Positions 48,201 through 61,343 are shown, numbered from the stretch's first letter. The stretch: DNA of 64,000 nt from Chaunax sp. Z400 (GCA_037577475.1 CM075184.1:12220594-12284593); one strand, 5' to 3'. Translations and numbers: made by a program. Notes: generated by a model from the sequence alone, not told the origin.

Positions 48201-51200
48201 TGAATTATAGCAATTCTATTAGCTTCTCTTGGCTTCCGCCGTCTGTATGGAGATGGTTCTTTCATATATTTCTTTGTGTTTGTGGTATTCAAGCTGAATG
48301 CTAACGCTGCTTCTCAGTAGTTGCTAACACAGTGACTTCTGCCTACTGTGACATCCCTTGCATACCCTCTATACATTTAAGCTATTGACCGAAATAACCC
48401 AGCAACAAGTAGTATTGAACTTTCTCCAGTTAATCCTTTTTGTATCCAGATGTAGGGAAAAAAAAGACTATTTGTATGGTTTTGGTCGCAGACAATCACA
48501 TCAACAATTGTCTGATTTAATGCTGTGTGTGATTGGTCCACTACTGCTATAGTGTGGTGAAGTCTAGCTTGGTGCAGTTGACAATTTTGAGGTGGTAATT
48601 TATTATTCAGATATCAAATATAGCACTGTATTGGTAAGGGTATCACTTTAAAATGGTACTAATATTGGTACTGGTGTCATCACTTTTTTCAACAATACCC
48701 CGCCGTATAGTCAATTACATTTCTGATTTGATGAATGATGGATCATTTATAATCAGCCAATTCCTTTATGCTGATTGACTACTGATTAATTCACTATGTT
48801 GCACAGATACCATAATGGCCCATTATCACACAGCAAAAGCCTCAGTTAGTGGTTAGAAATTAAGGCTCGTCAGTAAGATGCAAACCATCCCGCAGGGATT
48901 GCGGTGCTCATAGCAGTTACCACCCATAAGGAGATTTGTAATGGAGAACAGCTACACAATGGGAAAATAAGTAATGATGTGAGTAATAAGATCTTTTATG
49001 TAAGTTTGATCATGAAGGATCCTGATACCCTGAAACACTTGAACCACACCAAAAAAGGAGCTTGAGTAGGTGTATAAAGTCACAGCACTTGTTGTGGGAT
49101 CACTCATTCGTGCCAAAAATGGACCCACATGAAGAATAAAGAGGAGAGATCGGCTGAGATGGAGGCCTTAGCAACTCCTCTGCAACACCCTGCTTTTGTT
49201 GTGCTGTCATGTAGGTTTCCTTACAAATTTGCAGAGGTTATCTGAATTACAGCACTGCAGATTTTATGCTAACGAAATGCCAGATAAAGAAAACAACACC
49301 TAAATGTTGGCTAAATGTAAACACTTATTTTTGCAAACAAACTATGTTTGACTTATTAAAACACTGAAAGTTAACTTGCTTTGTAAATTGTTAAAATAAT
49401 GGTGTGGTCACTGGGTTGGTAACTTTTCGCCTGATGGAAAAGATTTGTTGTTTCGTGTCTTGGTTGGCACTAACTGATGGCAAATTTTGCAGACCATCTT
49501 AATATCCACACCACTTCTATACAAGAATAGAAGTGTGTTTTCCCTTGTGTCTTTTGGGTGGTTGATTTGTTTTTAAGGACAATTACATTAAAACGTCTGG
49601 AAAGAAAACAATGAAACTTTTGATGCAGATCCGGATAATGGGTCGGATACAGATAAAGAGACGGATCCAGGATTTTTTTCTCCATTTTCTACAACATTGC
49701 TAGATAGGGTAAATGTTGAAAACCACCCTAATTACTCAAAAACTACTGAACTGATGTCCACAAAACTTTGTGGAGGAGTGGGGCATGGGTCAGGAGAGCT
49801 AAGCAGACATATGCAGGATTGTATCCGTGTTGGTGGAGGTATGTGCTCTACAGAGTGCCGTTCTAGTTGATGTTAAGTTAACTTCTCTGAAGTTAAGCTG
49901 CTGTCCATCTGTGGGAGCATGACAGTCAACTACGTGTTCAGATTTTTGTCAAAGTTCCTCTTTGTTTCACATTACAATCCTCCTAGTGACTGAGGAGGCA
50001 GAACTCCTTCAAACCATACAAGGCTTTTATTGTGAAACATCTGCAGAAGTGTTTAGTTTCATTAACTGTACCTTTGCATCATGACAGCATAACAACGTAG
50101 CTGATAATAATGTTTGAAACACTGAATGAGACTGTATTTTCTGTTAAAAAGAAAGGCTGAACTGTTTACTGATATTGATTCAACAGACGGCACCACAATT
50201 ATTTTAATTAGCCATTACTTAATTGCTTGTTTGGTTTGTGGCCTGTTTTATTTCCACACCCATTTCAAATTTGAAACATCAGTCATATGAGGCGTGTAGA
50301 AGCTATTTTAAAAGAACTTCATGTGTCATGTAATGCTCCAAACTCACCAGCTGAATTGCAATCATTAAGACAGTCTTCAGTGAAAAGGTTCTGTCACAAA
50401 GGTCAAAGAGGTCCTCTAGACTTGGGCCTAGCAGCTCCAGAACCATGGCATTATATTTCCCACAGGGTCCGAAGTAAAACACCTGGGGGACACCTTCAGC
50501 TGAAACACAAGAGGAGAGACATTAGACTTATAAAAGACAAAACTCCCAGCCCAGTGAACACAAACGTACACATGAACATTTGTAATTCAAGTCTTTCTTG
50601 TTCAACTTTGTAATTGCATGTGCATGAAAGACATGACAGATCACAGTCAATAGGTTTAGATAATAAATAGCAAACTTTTGGAAGAAAAGCAAACACTAGT
50701 TAGATGATAAACTGCATAAAATGCCTTCAATGCGTTGTATGTACTAGCAGGAATTCTGTGGCTATAATGTTTATTATTCCTGTCTCCACTGACGAATGAT
50801 ATTTCTAAGTTGGGTCCAAGGTGAACCATAAGAGGCTTCAAACTGGTCAGATAGCAGGAGAGGCACCACATGGTTAGTGAGGCGAGAGAGCAGAGAAAGC
50901 AGCTCGGTAAATATTAACCCTAAAGTAAAACACAACACAGTCCTTACAAACAGAACAGGGTAACTCCTCTGCTGCAGACTGAAACCTAATCTTTATCACA
51001 GCCTCCCAACTCAATCATATCCTCGCTGCTCTTCTCACTTTAATTGCTACACAATCCCTGCCGTCTGTCACTTTGGCTCTTACTTTACTCCTGTCACTGG
51101 AGTTTAGTGTTGTGTGGTCAGTGTAATGTAACAGTAATAAGGACCCCTTCATACGAGTTGTTTGAAACATCGGCCATTTGGAAAGGTCAAATTTCTAGAA

Positions 51201-54200
51201 AAGTATGTGAGCTTACTGTCTAAAATTGTGATATAAAGGGATGGCAGGGTGTGAGGCCAATTCCAATTATTTGTAATTGGTGATATCTGTACCCTTTGTT
51301 GTCTTACTGACCACATCCTGAAATTAAGTTTCAAACAACAGGAAACCAGGTCAAACTGTAAATGGCCCTCTGGGGGAGCATGATTCAAAGTTTGCCCCTG
51401 CCTAATGCCAGTCAGTCCTATTAAAAAGATCTCCTCAAGGAACTTCAAAGAAATGCTGGCGCTCCAATCAGACAGACCTTGCTTTATCAGGCTGCTTAAG
51501 CTTAGCTCAGTGCTTAGAAATATAATTGCCTAGGAGTTAAAAAAAAAGAGAGAGAAAAAGAACCATCCTGATTGGTTTTCATGTACTTAATTCGAAAGCC
51601 AGTCTATAATAGAGAGCATCTGCTGAATTCAAAATTAAAAACCTACAGTGGCTTTGTTTGTCTTGTATAGTGTTTTCCCTCAGGGAAGCCCTAAGTCTTG
51701 TGATTTTATGGACTTGGAGGTCCCTGCGGAAAGACGGCCGACTCCCACGCCGACGACGTTAATAATTTAATACATTTTTGCAGCTTTTAGTGTTTGATTA
51801 AAACTTTTCTGCATTGGCTATTTTAAAGTCAAGTCTTAAAGGTGAGCATCCAATGAGGTGGACATGTGTGGAAACGTGCGTCTATGTATGAGTGATATAT
51901 TATGCATCACTGTATGTACATGTAGCTCCATACATGTAAATCACGTTTATGTATATTTAAGTATTAACATTTATTTTCATTGTTTCTCACCCCTGAAATG
52001 AGGATTTCAAAGGGAAGGTTAAGATTTAAATTTGAATTAATCTATTTTTTAGCCTTTTGGTGGCAGTGCAATAAACTATACACAACACTGATATTACATT
52101 TTTGAACAAGACACGGTGAACGAATAGTAGCTGCATGTATATAAAGCACTATCTTCTGTCTATATATGTCTGTCATTTGATGTTGGGCAAGTAGAGCACA
52201 GTGGACGCATCGACGATTTTTACTGAAATCAAGAGTGAAAAAGAATTTGGCCATAAAACTAAAACAATGAGCTGACGTTGAAAATGTTGAAAAAGCTCCA
52301 AGGAGCTGAGGTAAAGTGCTGAATTGTGAGATAATATTCTGTGAGTTTGTCACCATCAGCAACACCTTTCACGTTATATGTAGTCATTTGATCCGTAGCT
52401 TTCATGAAAATATTCATCAGAGTGGCTTTAAGACTAAGTTTGTTTATTCTTTCTAATCCCCTCACAAGACTCTACCTCCTACATTTAGCCAAGACATTAA
52501 AATATTTACTTTATCTGTCAATTAACAAGTTTGAAGATTCTTTTTCTCCTGCACACACAAACTGCCATCACGCAACATATTGGTTGTGTGTTCATTTTAC
52601 TCACGTTCGAAGATACTCTAAGAACTCAAGAGTATTATTCTGCTCAAGTAATTTAAGCAGAGACTGATAATGAGAACGCTAAATTTGAATGCTAATCCTG
52701 ATGTAACACATTCATATGAATATGCTGCTTAAGATATTTGACTTGCCAGCTGGGTAATGGGAAATACACTGCAGCATTATAGGTGGCATAATGCTGTCAG
52801 CGAGCATATGGGCATGTAGGAGTCACGCTGTGCTCCATCCTGTGTTTCTGGACACCATTATGCAATTCTGTGGGTTGCTAATTGTACAATAGAAATGAGT
52901 GAAACCCTTGAAACCCTGTTCGCCCGTGGGAGGCCTAAAAATGTGTCACATTGGAGATAAGCTGTAAATAAGTGGCCAACATATATTAATTCAAAAAAAG
53001 GTTGGTCAAGCTTTTTACTAGCAAAGGAAAAGCAGGGGTCACAGAACCATAAACCAACGAAAACAAAACAGTCCTCACAAGAGACTGAATGTGTGTGTCC
53101 TGTACTGCAAAGCATACTCAAATTGTACAGGACTACAATAATGAGCAATGACTGGGTGTAAGTATAGGCTACTGAATTGGTCTTGAAGACATTTCTAAAG
53201 TGCTGCATGTAAATGAACAGCGAGTGGCAAAGACAAACATCAGTTTCAACAGAAGATCCACACTGACAGTATGTAGAAGTGAGTGAAGGGCACTGGGTGA
53301 AAGAAAGAAAGAAAAAAGGGCATATTTGCCTCTATTTGAGTAACAATTTGCAGGTGCCATGCTTCCAAAATACTTCAGATTGTAAAAACTGCTTTTGAAT
53401 TTGTTTTTAGTTCATATTGTGAATAATACCTGCTCAAATCATTTGGATGGACACTCAAATCCCCAAAGACACATTACTATTTGAATGTAGACATAGCTTA
53501 TCTGGTTTTAATGGACTTAATAGGCTACGAATATATACCATGCAGTTGTAATATGTAGTAAAATACAAATAAAGTATTAGATGAAGATATATTATAGACA
53601 GATTATATAGATTATATCTCTGTATCTGTGTGTATGGCCCCCGTGTGCCTGTATGCACCCCCGACAATGTCTGGGCATGCTCCTGATGAGTCGGCGGACG
53701 GTGCACTGGGGGATCTCCTCCCAGACCAGGATCAGGGCATCAGTGAGCTCCTAGACAGTCTGTGGTGGTTCTTGGTGGCGTTGGATGCAACGATAAATAA
53801 CAATAATTATAATAGGTGCTCAATTGGATTGAGGTCAGGGGAAGGAAAGGAACCAGGAACTGCCTACACACTCTGGCCACATGAGGCGGGGCATTGTCCT
53901 GCACCAGGAGGAACCCAGGGCCCACTGCACCAGCTTAAGGTCTGACAATCGCTCTTAGGAATTCATCCTGGTACCTAACAGCAGTCAGGGTACCATTGGC
54001 TATGACATGGAGGTCTGTGTGACCATCCAAGGATATGCCTCCCCTGACCATCACTGACCCACCGCCAAACCGGTCATGCTGGATGATGTTACAGGCAGGA
54101 TAACGTTCACCGCGGCGTCTCCAGACTCTTTCACGCCTGTCACATGTGCTCAGTGTGAACCTGCTCTCATCTGTGAAGAGAACGGGGCGCCAATGGCAGA

Positions 54201-57200
54201 CCTGCTAATTCTGGTGTTCTCTGGCGAATGCCAATCGAGCTGCACGGTGCTGGGATGTGAGCACAGGTCCCACTAAAGAACGTCGGGCCCTCGTGTCACC
54301 CTCATGGAGTCTGTTTCTGAGAGTTTGGTCAGAAACATGCACACCAGTAGCCTGCTGGAGGTCATTTTGTAGGGCTCTGGCTGTGCTCCTCCTGTTCCTC
54401 CTTGCACAAAGGAGCAGATGCCGGTCCTGCTGCTGGGTTGATGCCCTTCTCCGGCCCTGTCCAGCTCTCCTCGTGTAACGGCCGGTCTCCTGGTATCTCC
54501 TCCATGCTCTTGAGACTGTGCTGGGAGATGCGGCAAACCATCTTGAGACCGCACATATGGATATGCCATCCTAGAGGAGCTGGAGTACCTGTGCAACCTG
54601 ATTGGGCTGCAGGTACCGCCTCATGCTACCAGTAGCGACAAGGACACTAGCAAAACACAAAACTAGAGAAGAATCAGTCACGACGGATAAGGATTGAGCT
54701 GTCGTCTGTGGCCACCACATGCAAAACCATTCCCTTTTTGGAGGTTGTCTTATTTTGCCTCCCCATTGCACCTGTTGTCACTTTAATTTGCACCAAAGCA
54801 GGTGAAATTGATTCACAATCACTTGTGCTTCCTAAATGGACAGATTGATATCCCTGAAGTTTAAATGACTTGGTGTTATACTGTGATGATTAATTATTCC
54901 CTTCATTTTTTCGAGCAGTGTATTTCTATAGAATATAAAGAACAAGAATATATTTTCCTGCGCATTACAGTAATCTGATAGGGGTGATGGCTGAAGTCCT
55001 TTAAACCAAAAGCAGAATAAGATGAATATGATGAATGTGTGATAAATGAATACAAATGATGATACAATACAACTGGAGTTTGCATGTACTCCTTGTGCCT
55101 GTGTGGGTTTCCTCCCACAGTCCAAAGACATTCATGGTTAGGAGAATTCGTGACTCCAAACTGACTAAGTGCAAGGGTGAGTGTGTATCTTATCATATAC
55201 GTATATGTGTGTATCAGGCCTGTGATAGACCGCTCACCTGTCCAAGGTGTACCATAATGTACCACTTTATGAAGGGTGTGGCTTCCTGTAAAAACTCTGG
55301 GATGAAAGTGGCATCAAAGAATAAGGACAGGCGGGCTTCTCTTGTTGGCTCAACAGAATCAGAATCTTGTGGAATACATCCCGCTCCCGCCCAAGGTTCC
55401 CATTATTTGATAATTACCATTATACTAATAGGAACTTCTGTTGACGTTCCACACATCCAAACTCCAGTCGTTATCCATCAAAGCACAATACGCTATGGGC
55501 TAGCCTATGTGTTGTATGAAACAACCACTACACATGTTTCATTGTTGCTTGACTCTGATAAAGCGTGTGCTTGGATTGTATTCTGGAGGCCACCACCATA
55601 ACAATAAACAACAATGAGCAAGAGAAATCAGACATGATCTAACAAGACTTTACATGCATTTTCTGAAACAAAGCAAGTCTAATAACAATGACTAATGACT
55701 GATAAGTCAAGGGTTGTAAAATAAAAAAATAAAAAATCTACTGTAATATGCCTTGTAGTTTCTCCGTAATTTTTTCAATCCAAGCAGAGAAGCGCTACTC
55801 TTAACAAGGATCCATGCAGTAACATTAGTGAGAACGGATATTGCGTATAAGGCTTTTCCTTTACATGTTTGTAAGATCTGGTAGGCTGTGTCCCGGGGGA
55901 AATGTGTAGTCTTAGGACCTGCAATGGTCAAAGAGCTGGTGTAGTGTTTCCTGATGAGGTCTGCCTGTCAATACCTTTAACAGCTCAATGTGCACCCCCC
56001 TTGAACAAAGCCTCTTGATCTTCAACACCGTCTTGTCTTCACATCAATAGTGCCTCATAATCTGCCATCGTGTAAAACTGAACCAGCAATGTAACTGACT
56101 GCATTGACAATTACACTCACATAAAAATGTGGACGGATGCTTCGCTCCAGATTGGATCATCCTCATTAATATCCAGTGACAGTTGGTTATGCACCAGATA
56201 CAACACCTAATTGAGGATCTGAGTCAAACCACATTAATTCATAAAGACCCTGTTGCACAAACACTGACAACCACATTGGCTGAGAGGAATGTGGCACACC
56301 GCACAGCCTAGAAGAAATGAGGTCACGATATCCCATCTGGAGGAGAGGACAGAGGCAGGTTAGTGAGGCAGACCCACTCTCTAAATATTTAATGAGTTTC
56401 CGCACAGTTGGCCTTTTCCAGCCCTTGCCTTTGCAAAACAATAGCCATTATATTCACATTCTGGTTATCATATGCACAACCAGCTCCTAAAAGCACATCA
56501 AGGACCACAGATTGAAAAGAAACTTGGCTTGTATTTTCCATGGCAAACGGTAACATTGTGACCCAACTGATTTGTAAGGAAACCTTTAATAAATGCAAAA
56601 GCAGCATGATCAAACTTATCTCTAATCAATGCCTAGCTCCAGTTTAACAACATTTACCATGTAGTTATTGTTATTTTTTAATCAATTTTACCACAAGAGC
56701 AACAAACAACTATTAAAAAACTATTTTTATCATTTCTAGTGCTCCTAGCCATGTCTTCTGGTACCAGGACTAAAAAAGATGGGGATGTGTCGGCTGAGCT
56801 CGACTAATAGTTTATGACAAACTGAGAAATTCTCAAGGGGGGAGAATTAAAGGAAAGACGAGTCAAGAGGCAATGATTTTTACATTCAGAACTGAGATTA
56901 ATAAAGGTTAAAAGGCAAGACTCTTCAAAAAAATATGAGGATCTGAGGCAAATAATACATCTCTATTAAACACCAAGCATCAGAGAGTGTAGAGGACAGT
57001 TTCCATTGGACATTATGTAACAGCAAAGGTGAACTTACAAATTGGAGCAATGATAACAAAATAACCATTTATTGGACTTCATGATTTACCGTCATAGTTC
57101 AGATATCAGGAGAAACTACATTTCAAACATTTGGGATTGACTAAAGGCACTTACAACTGAACAGAAAAAAATAATAAGTACTTGATACAAACCAATAATG

Positions 57201-60200
57201 TCCTAAAATGTTCACCAGTGTTAGTATCAGTGGTTACCTGATACTTGGAAAAGTGTTACAGCATGCATATTAAATATATAATGTAATTTAAGACCATCTG
57301 CTGATGTGAGTTAGTGCTGACCTTTGACATTGTGGCCTTTAAAGTGACAGTACCTTGCCTCGGATACATGCAGCATCACATCCCTGTTCTAGCAAATTAA
57401 ACTGCATTGTTGTAAGATAAACCTGCGCTAGTGCGGTAAAACTTCACAAAAGCATTTCTTCAATGTGACCATAATCAATACTTTTTTTATAATAAGAGGG
57501 GTCAAATTACTGTGTCATTTAAAAAGGGGTCACATGTAGTGATGAACCTGCAGAGAATCTTCACAACAACTCTATAACGTCTTTAAACTCATTGTTTTGG
57601 TTTTCCGCAAATTTTTGATCAAAGAAAGGAATGAACAACTAGCAGCTGGTGAACATTGTGGAGCATTTAGTGCTGGACAAATTCCTCAGGGGTTGGTGAA
57701 GAAAAGAGACTCTAAAAGAGAGCTAAAAAGAGAGTGAATGATAACTAGTTATTCAAGTAAAACAATATTTCACTAATGAGATTTTCTTCAGGATCTAGCT
57801 CAGTAACTTTTGAAGATAAGTCAAATTTGACACCTAACTGAATCAGCAGTTTCAGCTGCAATTTGATCTTAGTTCAAGTGTGTAGCATTATTAATTCCTA
57901 TCCCAGAGTAGTGCAAACATTCTGCATCACCAGATTTGGAATATTACTTGGATCCAGATGAGACTTTGGTGTATAGTAGATCTTATTGTCATTGTGCAAT
58001 TTTTGTCCAAGCATTGTAGACATCATCTATGAAGTTTGAAGCAAAAATCTTATCATTGCCCCTATTCCACAAAGGTAAGGAATTCTTTAAATTGATGATC
58101 CAGATCACCTCCAGAAATCTAAAGGATTGTTCCTTGAGTCATACCCTTCCTCTCCAAACAAATTTCATCAAAATCCATTCATAACTTTATGAGTAATCCT
58201 GCTAAAAGACAGACAAATATACCAAACCATGTAGAATGGCACTAAGTAGAGCGTATACCTCCATAAACACCCAACAGTCCTCTATAATTCAATCAAGCCT
58301 TATACAGTATCAAACTCATTACCCTGTAGCCACAGTTCACATTTACTGGATTTGTAACAGTCAACCATTTACACCTGGTGGATCCAGATTTTTATGTGGA
58401 TCTGCACCAAATTGCACACATGCATTATTCCCTGAAATATTAAATACAGTGTCAAAAAGCGCCCTCTCTCGCAATGTTAAAGTGAAACAAATCCTGGTTC
58501 CGCCCCTTTACACGGATCCACACCAAAATCTAATGTGGTCTACTCTGGCCCAGAACCCACCTTCACACCAAGTTTAATGTAAACCCTTTCATTAGGTTTT
58601 GCATAAATCTGCTGACAAACCAACAAACAAATGGACAAAGGTGAAAAGATTACCTGGTTGGCACAGGTAAAAAAACAAAACAACACCAGCAAAAACATGA
58701 CCTCCTTGGCTGAAGTAATGGTAATTTTTAACCGTTTCCTACCGAGTTCATCAACTATATAAAGGTGATAATTTGTCAGTGTTGTGTTCACAGCTTCTGT
58801 CCATTGCCACCAAGAGAGCAAACAATTATTTCAAGTTAAAAATTAAAAAAAGGAGGTTTGTGAAAAGCAATTAAATGTCTATATTTGAAAAGTCACAGTT
58901 ATTCAGTACGTTCACTGAAAAATGTTCAACACATCCAGAGCAGAGCCATGGAGACCGACAAGGAGCAAATTTTGGCAGACAGAATAAAAGATGTTCAAGT
59001 AATTTTATCAGCTCAATCACATCTGGACATAGGACACGTGTTAGGCTACTGCAGACAGGAGGCTTGAGAAATACGGCAATGAAAACAAGTCACATCCTCA
59101 CATAGAGGCTGCATCACCTTCTGAACTCTCTGCCTAGATTATAACAAGGAAGTCTGCTGCATCTGTTTTGTTGGCTTTCAATCTACACCTTCCATATTAA
59201 ATTGCACCGCTGGTATTGTAAAGCAAGGTCACTACTCAACACTCTGTATGCAGGTAGCCAGTCACACACAAAGCCTGCGAGATTAAAATGAGATGCTGGC
59301 CCAGCTTAATATCAATATGTAACCTGAGTGCAGTAATCACTTGTTGTGGAAATGATGAAATCTTCAGGACTAATCTTCCAAAACAGCCAAATCATTGTCA
59401 TGCAGTCTCATGCACACACACAAAAAAAAAAACCAGACGAGTGACAAATCTGTGACCTTACCTGTAGTTCCCAGTGTTTTGTAGAACCGGTACTCTAAAT
59501 GCAACTGTGGCGCCCTCGACTTCACTGGTTCCTGCACAGTTAATAACACAATTAATGACAATAATCAATAACTACAACAAAATAGCAAAAATTTAAAAAA
59601 CCTGTAGGACTTTTTTACTGATATGCTGCTTTTTCTCACACAGTCAGAGCAGAGCCAGGCGGCTCAAAACACATACGTATGCTTTATGTTTACATACTTA
59701 TGTTTACATTATATAGCCATAGCTTCTAATTAGCAGGCAGCATAGCCAAAGCTCAGTGTTACATTTAATCATTATACATTTTCCTTCATTTCTTGTTTAT
59801 GTTATTTATAATATAACCTCTTAATCATGCCCTCAAATTGCAACAGATTGATGTATTTAACTTTATTCTGGGGGGTAATGCTCCATGGGGGTCCCTGGAG
59901 GGTATGACCCCCACCCACCACAGTTTCACAAAATCCTGTGGGAAACACTATAGTAGGTCTACCATTTGGGTGTCAGCTTTCACAAATGTCACCATCAGCT
60001 CTCTGCTCTACCAAGAGCTCAAATTTATTATCTGGGTCAAAATTAAGAGTGATGCAAAAAAGTTCAAATCTAAAGTCTTTTACCCAACATAACACTCCAC
60101 CAAAACAATCAACTGACTGTGAAAAAAACGTCAATGAAAAACAGTTATCACCTTTTTTAAGTTTAAGGTGACAATCCAACATCACCTAGAAAATGGATCA

Positions 60201-61343
60201 TTTTCTGATTTCTGAAATTTTTGGGAAACTTACCTGAACATAAACTAAAGATACACTCCCAGTGTGGCCAATAGTGCCCTCATATTCTAATATGTCTTCC
60301 CAGTTCACTGAGGTTTTGAAACCATCCACCGTACACACACTATAACAACCATCCTAGGACAACCCAGGAGTCACATTTCACTTTCTCATTACTACTGATA
60401 ATTTATTCGATCAACCTTATATAGTGATGTTTCTATATCAGCATTATTGATCCTGATTTAAAATGACTGCACAGGCTTCCACATTGGACACATTTAGGAA
60501 AATCATTCTCATGGGTGAAGAGAACAACCAAGCAGAGAAAGAAAATGTTTACTTACCAGTTTAATAGCTACATACTCGTTGGTGTACAGATTTTTACCTG
60601 AAATGAGACATAAAAAAATTTGCTTTTAAAAATAGAGCATACTCCTTAAAACTGGCTCACAAGGGAAAAAAGGAGGATTGTTTTTTTATTTGACTTTCCT
60701 GCACATTTTGGTCAATATTGAAAGGCATGTGACAGAAATATATCACATTCCTTATATATCCAGCTCAACTGTGGTTCTAACTTACTACAAGGTATACTTA
60801 ACTAAAGGTAATGTAGTTTAATAAATCAGCCCTAATCCTTAATGTTAATACATCATCATTAAAATGCAACATAATTCCACAGTACCACAAACAACAGCTA
60901 TCAAAATTACAATAAAATTGAATGCACACTTTTCTAAATTTAAATCAAAACTGAACATTACAACTTTCATGAAGATATAATTCATTGCAGAGCTGTTTTA
61001 TTAGACTGCACTAGTTTTGGTTAGGTGTAGGTCATAAAACTGGAGTGTAGTTACACATAGACAAATTAGGAAGTGATGTAAAAACTTCAGCATCCCCTTT
61101 GTCAACTGTTCTGCGGCTTCTTCAACCATTTAACACAAACTTTAGCAACAACTTACCAAGTTTCAATTCACCAAAGTTTCCACAGCCGATCTTCTTGCCC
61201 ACGCGAAAATTTGGCCCCACCATGAGAACCCCGGAAGAGCTGGAGGAGCCAGATGGTCGGGATGAGTGTCCGCTGCGGTTTCCTTGGGAAACTTTAGCGG
61301 ACCTTGTGGGCCGCTCGCCATATTTATCTCTCTGTTGATCCAT
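36199..61343 (-). CDS. csnk1g1: Casein kinase I isoform gamma-1
   Basis: Membrane-anchored Ser/Thr kinase of the CK1 gamma group; in vertebrates this group phosphorylates the Wnt co-receptor LRP6. Coding exons in transcript order: 61343-61157, 60597-60557, 59531-59462, 50499-50348, 47347-47113, 46995-46910, 46427-46343, 46183-46035, 45934-45827, 41404-41298, 36253-36199. They total 1,275 nt (424 aa plus stop; human 422 aa) and all phases agree. The kinase domain starts near residue 46, with glycine loop GCGNFGEL (53-60), ATP lysine 75 in VAIKL, catalytic Asp166 in YRDVKPEN, and Asp189 in IDFGLAKEY. The tail GSVHIDSGASAVTRES, NGELNADDP and final CCCFFRRKRKK match gamma-1 rather than gamma-2 or gamma-3. 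Intron 4 (50,500-59,461) holds a Tc1-like relic. The intron between 47,113 and 46,995 is only 117 nt. Confidence 0.96.
38050..38375 (-). repeat. Dispersed teleost repeat, copy in csnk1g1 intron 10 (36,254-41,297)
   Basis: The plus strand reads CTCTGCCAAGAACG, CAGCAGAATTACGCAAAAAC, TTTCCATGAAACCTGGTAGA, and ends ACAGAGTGCCATTCTAGTTG. The same ordered words occur at 49,665-49,870, and in reverse near 58 kb. The family is abundant in fish genomes; its class is not evident from these fragments. The strand given is by analogy with the 58 kb copies taken as plus. Confidence 0.6.
39154..39173. repeat. (AT)n microsatellite
   Basis: About ten uninterrupted AT units in a csnk1g1 intron. Confidence 0.95.
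39592..40312. mobile_element. hAT-like non-autonomous element in a csnk1g1 intron
   Basis: The left end GGCTGCATGATATG and the right end, read in reverse complement as GGGTGCACAATACTGG, form imperfect inverted termini of about 720 bp. The interior has no transposase reading frame. A fragment of its left part recurs at 21,470-21,595. Assignment to hAT rests on the terminal style only. Confidence 0.45.
42351..42705 (+). mobile_element. Rex3/RTE-like LINE, 5'-truncated 3' end
   Basis: The plus strand encodes the C-terminal end of a non-LTR reverse transcriptase: MRWFGNLIRTPLQ, GRLRTRWRDYISHLVWERLG and ELESVDGKRDVWNTLPGLLP, ending PRPNPG and a stop at 42,668-42,670. A tail of GATG-type repeats (42,681-42,700) follows, as expected for Rex3 elements of teleosts. 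Everything upstream of the last part of the RT is missing, the usual result of incomplete reverse transcription. It lies in the intron between csnk1g1 exons 9 and 10, antisense to the gene. Confidence 0.75.
44947..45165. mobile_element. Short MITE with long inverted ends
   Basis: The 219-bp unit begins AGCCGCATTTCCACTATGTG and ends with the inverse, reading AGCCGCATTTCCACCACATG on the other strand. The arms match with few differences for about 37 bp. The RNA form could fold into a hairpin. There is no coding capacity and no clear target-site duplication. Confidence 0.8.
46996..47112 (-). other. csnk1g1: 117-nt stop-free intron in the csnk1g1 kinase domain
   Basis: Donor GTAAGA and acceptor TTTAG bound an intron of exactly 39 codons. 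The reading frame of the upstream exon passes through it into the next exon without a stop. Retention would insert 39 residues (beginning GKIHFTAFF) after THLGK in the activation-segment half of the kinase. Confidence 0.9.
49560..49870 (-). repeat. Dispersed teleost repeat, copy in csnk1g1 intron 4-5 region
   Basis: The plus strand has GGATCCAGGATTTTTTTCTC, ACTCAAAAACTACTGAACTG, GGGGCATGGGTCAGGAGAGC and CTACAGAGTGCCGTTCTAGT in order, matching the copy at 38,050-38,375. It lies in the intron between csnk1g1 exons 50,348 and 47,347. Confidence 0.6.
53626..54921 (-). mobile_element. Tc1-like DNA transposon, decayed, different subfamily (csnk1g1 intron)
   Basis: Minus-strand transposase remains are clear. 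SMRRYLQPNQVAQVLQLL (near 54,630-54,575) is the N-terminal helix-turn-helix start; segments from the middle domain follow in shifted frames. GPGFLLVQDNAPPHVARVCR (near 53,923-53,864) carries the second catalytic Asp of the DDE triad. The right tip TTTTTTCGAGCAGTGT (54,906-54,921) is the expected inverted end. The left tip and the DNA corresponding to the transposase C-terminus are partly lost, and the sequence near 53,780-53,815 is rearranged. Confidence 0.85.
55070..55265 (+). repeat. Headless fragment of the teleost SINE-like repeat
   Basis: CTGGAGTTTGCATGTACTCC, GTGGGTTTCCTCCCACAGTC and CACCTGTCCAAGGTGTACC match the body of the family whose head-bearing copy is at 29,876-30,125, in the opposite orientation. 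The tRNA-like head is absent. Confidence 0.65.
57940..58720 (+). repeat. Two head-to-tail units of a dispersed teleost repeat
   Basis: Two units end in the same way. One ends near 58,225 (TTTCATCAAAATCCATTCAT, then GAGTAATCCTGCTAAAAGAC). The other ends near 58,715 (AAGTTTAATGTAAACCC, then AAATCTGCTGACAAACCAAC and CCTCCTTGGCTGAAGTAATG). These words are the reverse complement of the copies at 38.1 and 49.7 kb. The class is not evident. Confidence 0.6.

Noticed and set aside
53628..53945. Plus-strand frames over 53,600-54,640
   Set aside because: They are antisense shadows of the Tc1-like transposase, which reads on the minus strand.
55056..55601. 181-codon plus-strand open frame
   Set aside because: Its first part is the SINE-like repeat at 55,070-55,265, and the remainder shows no domain or splice support.
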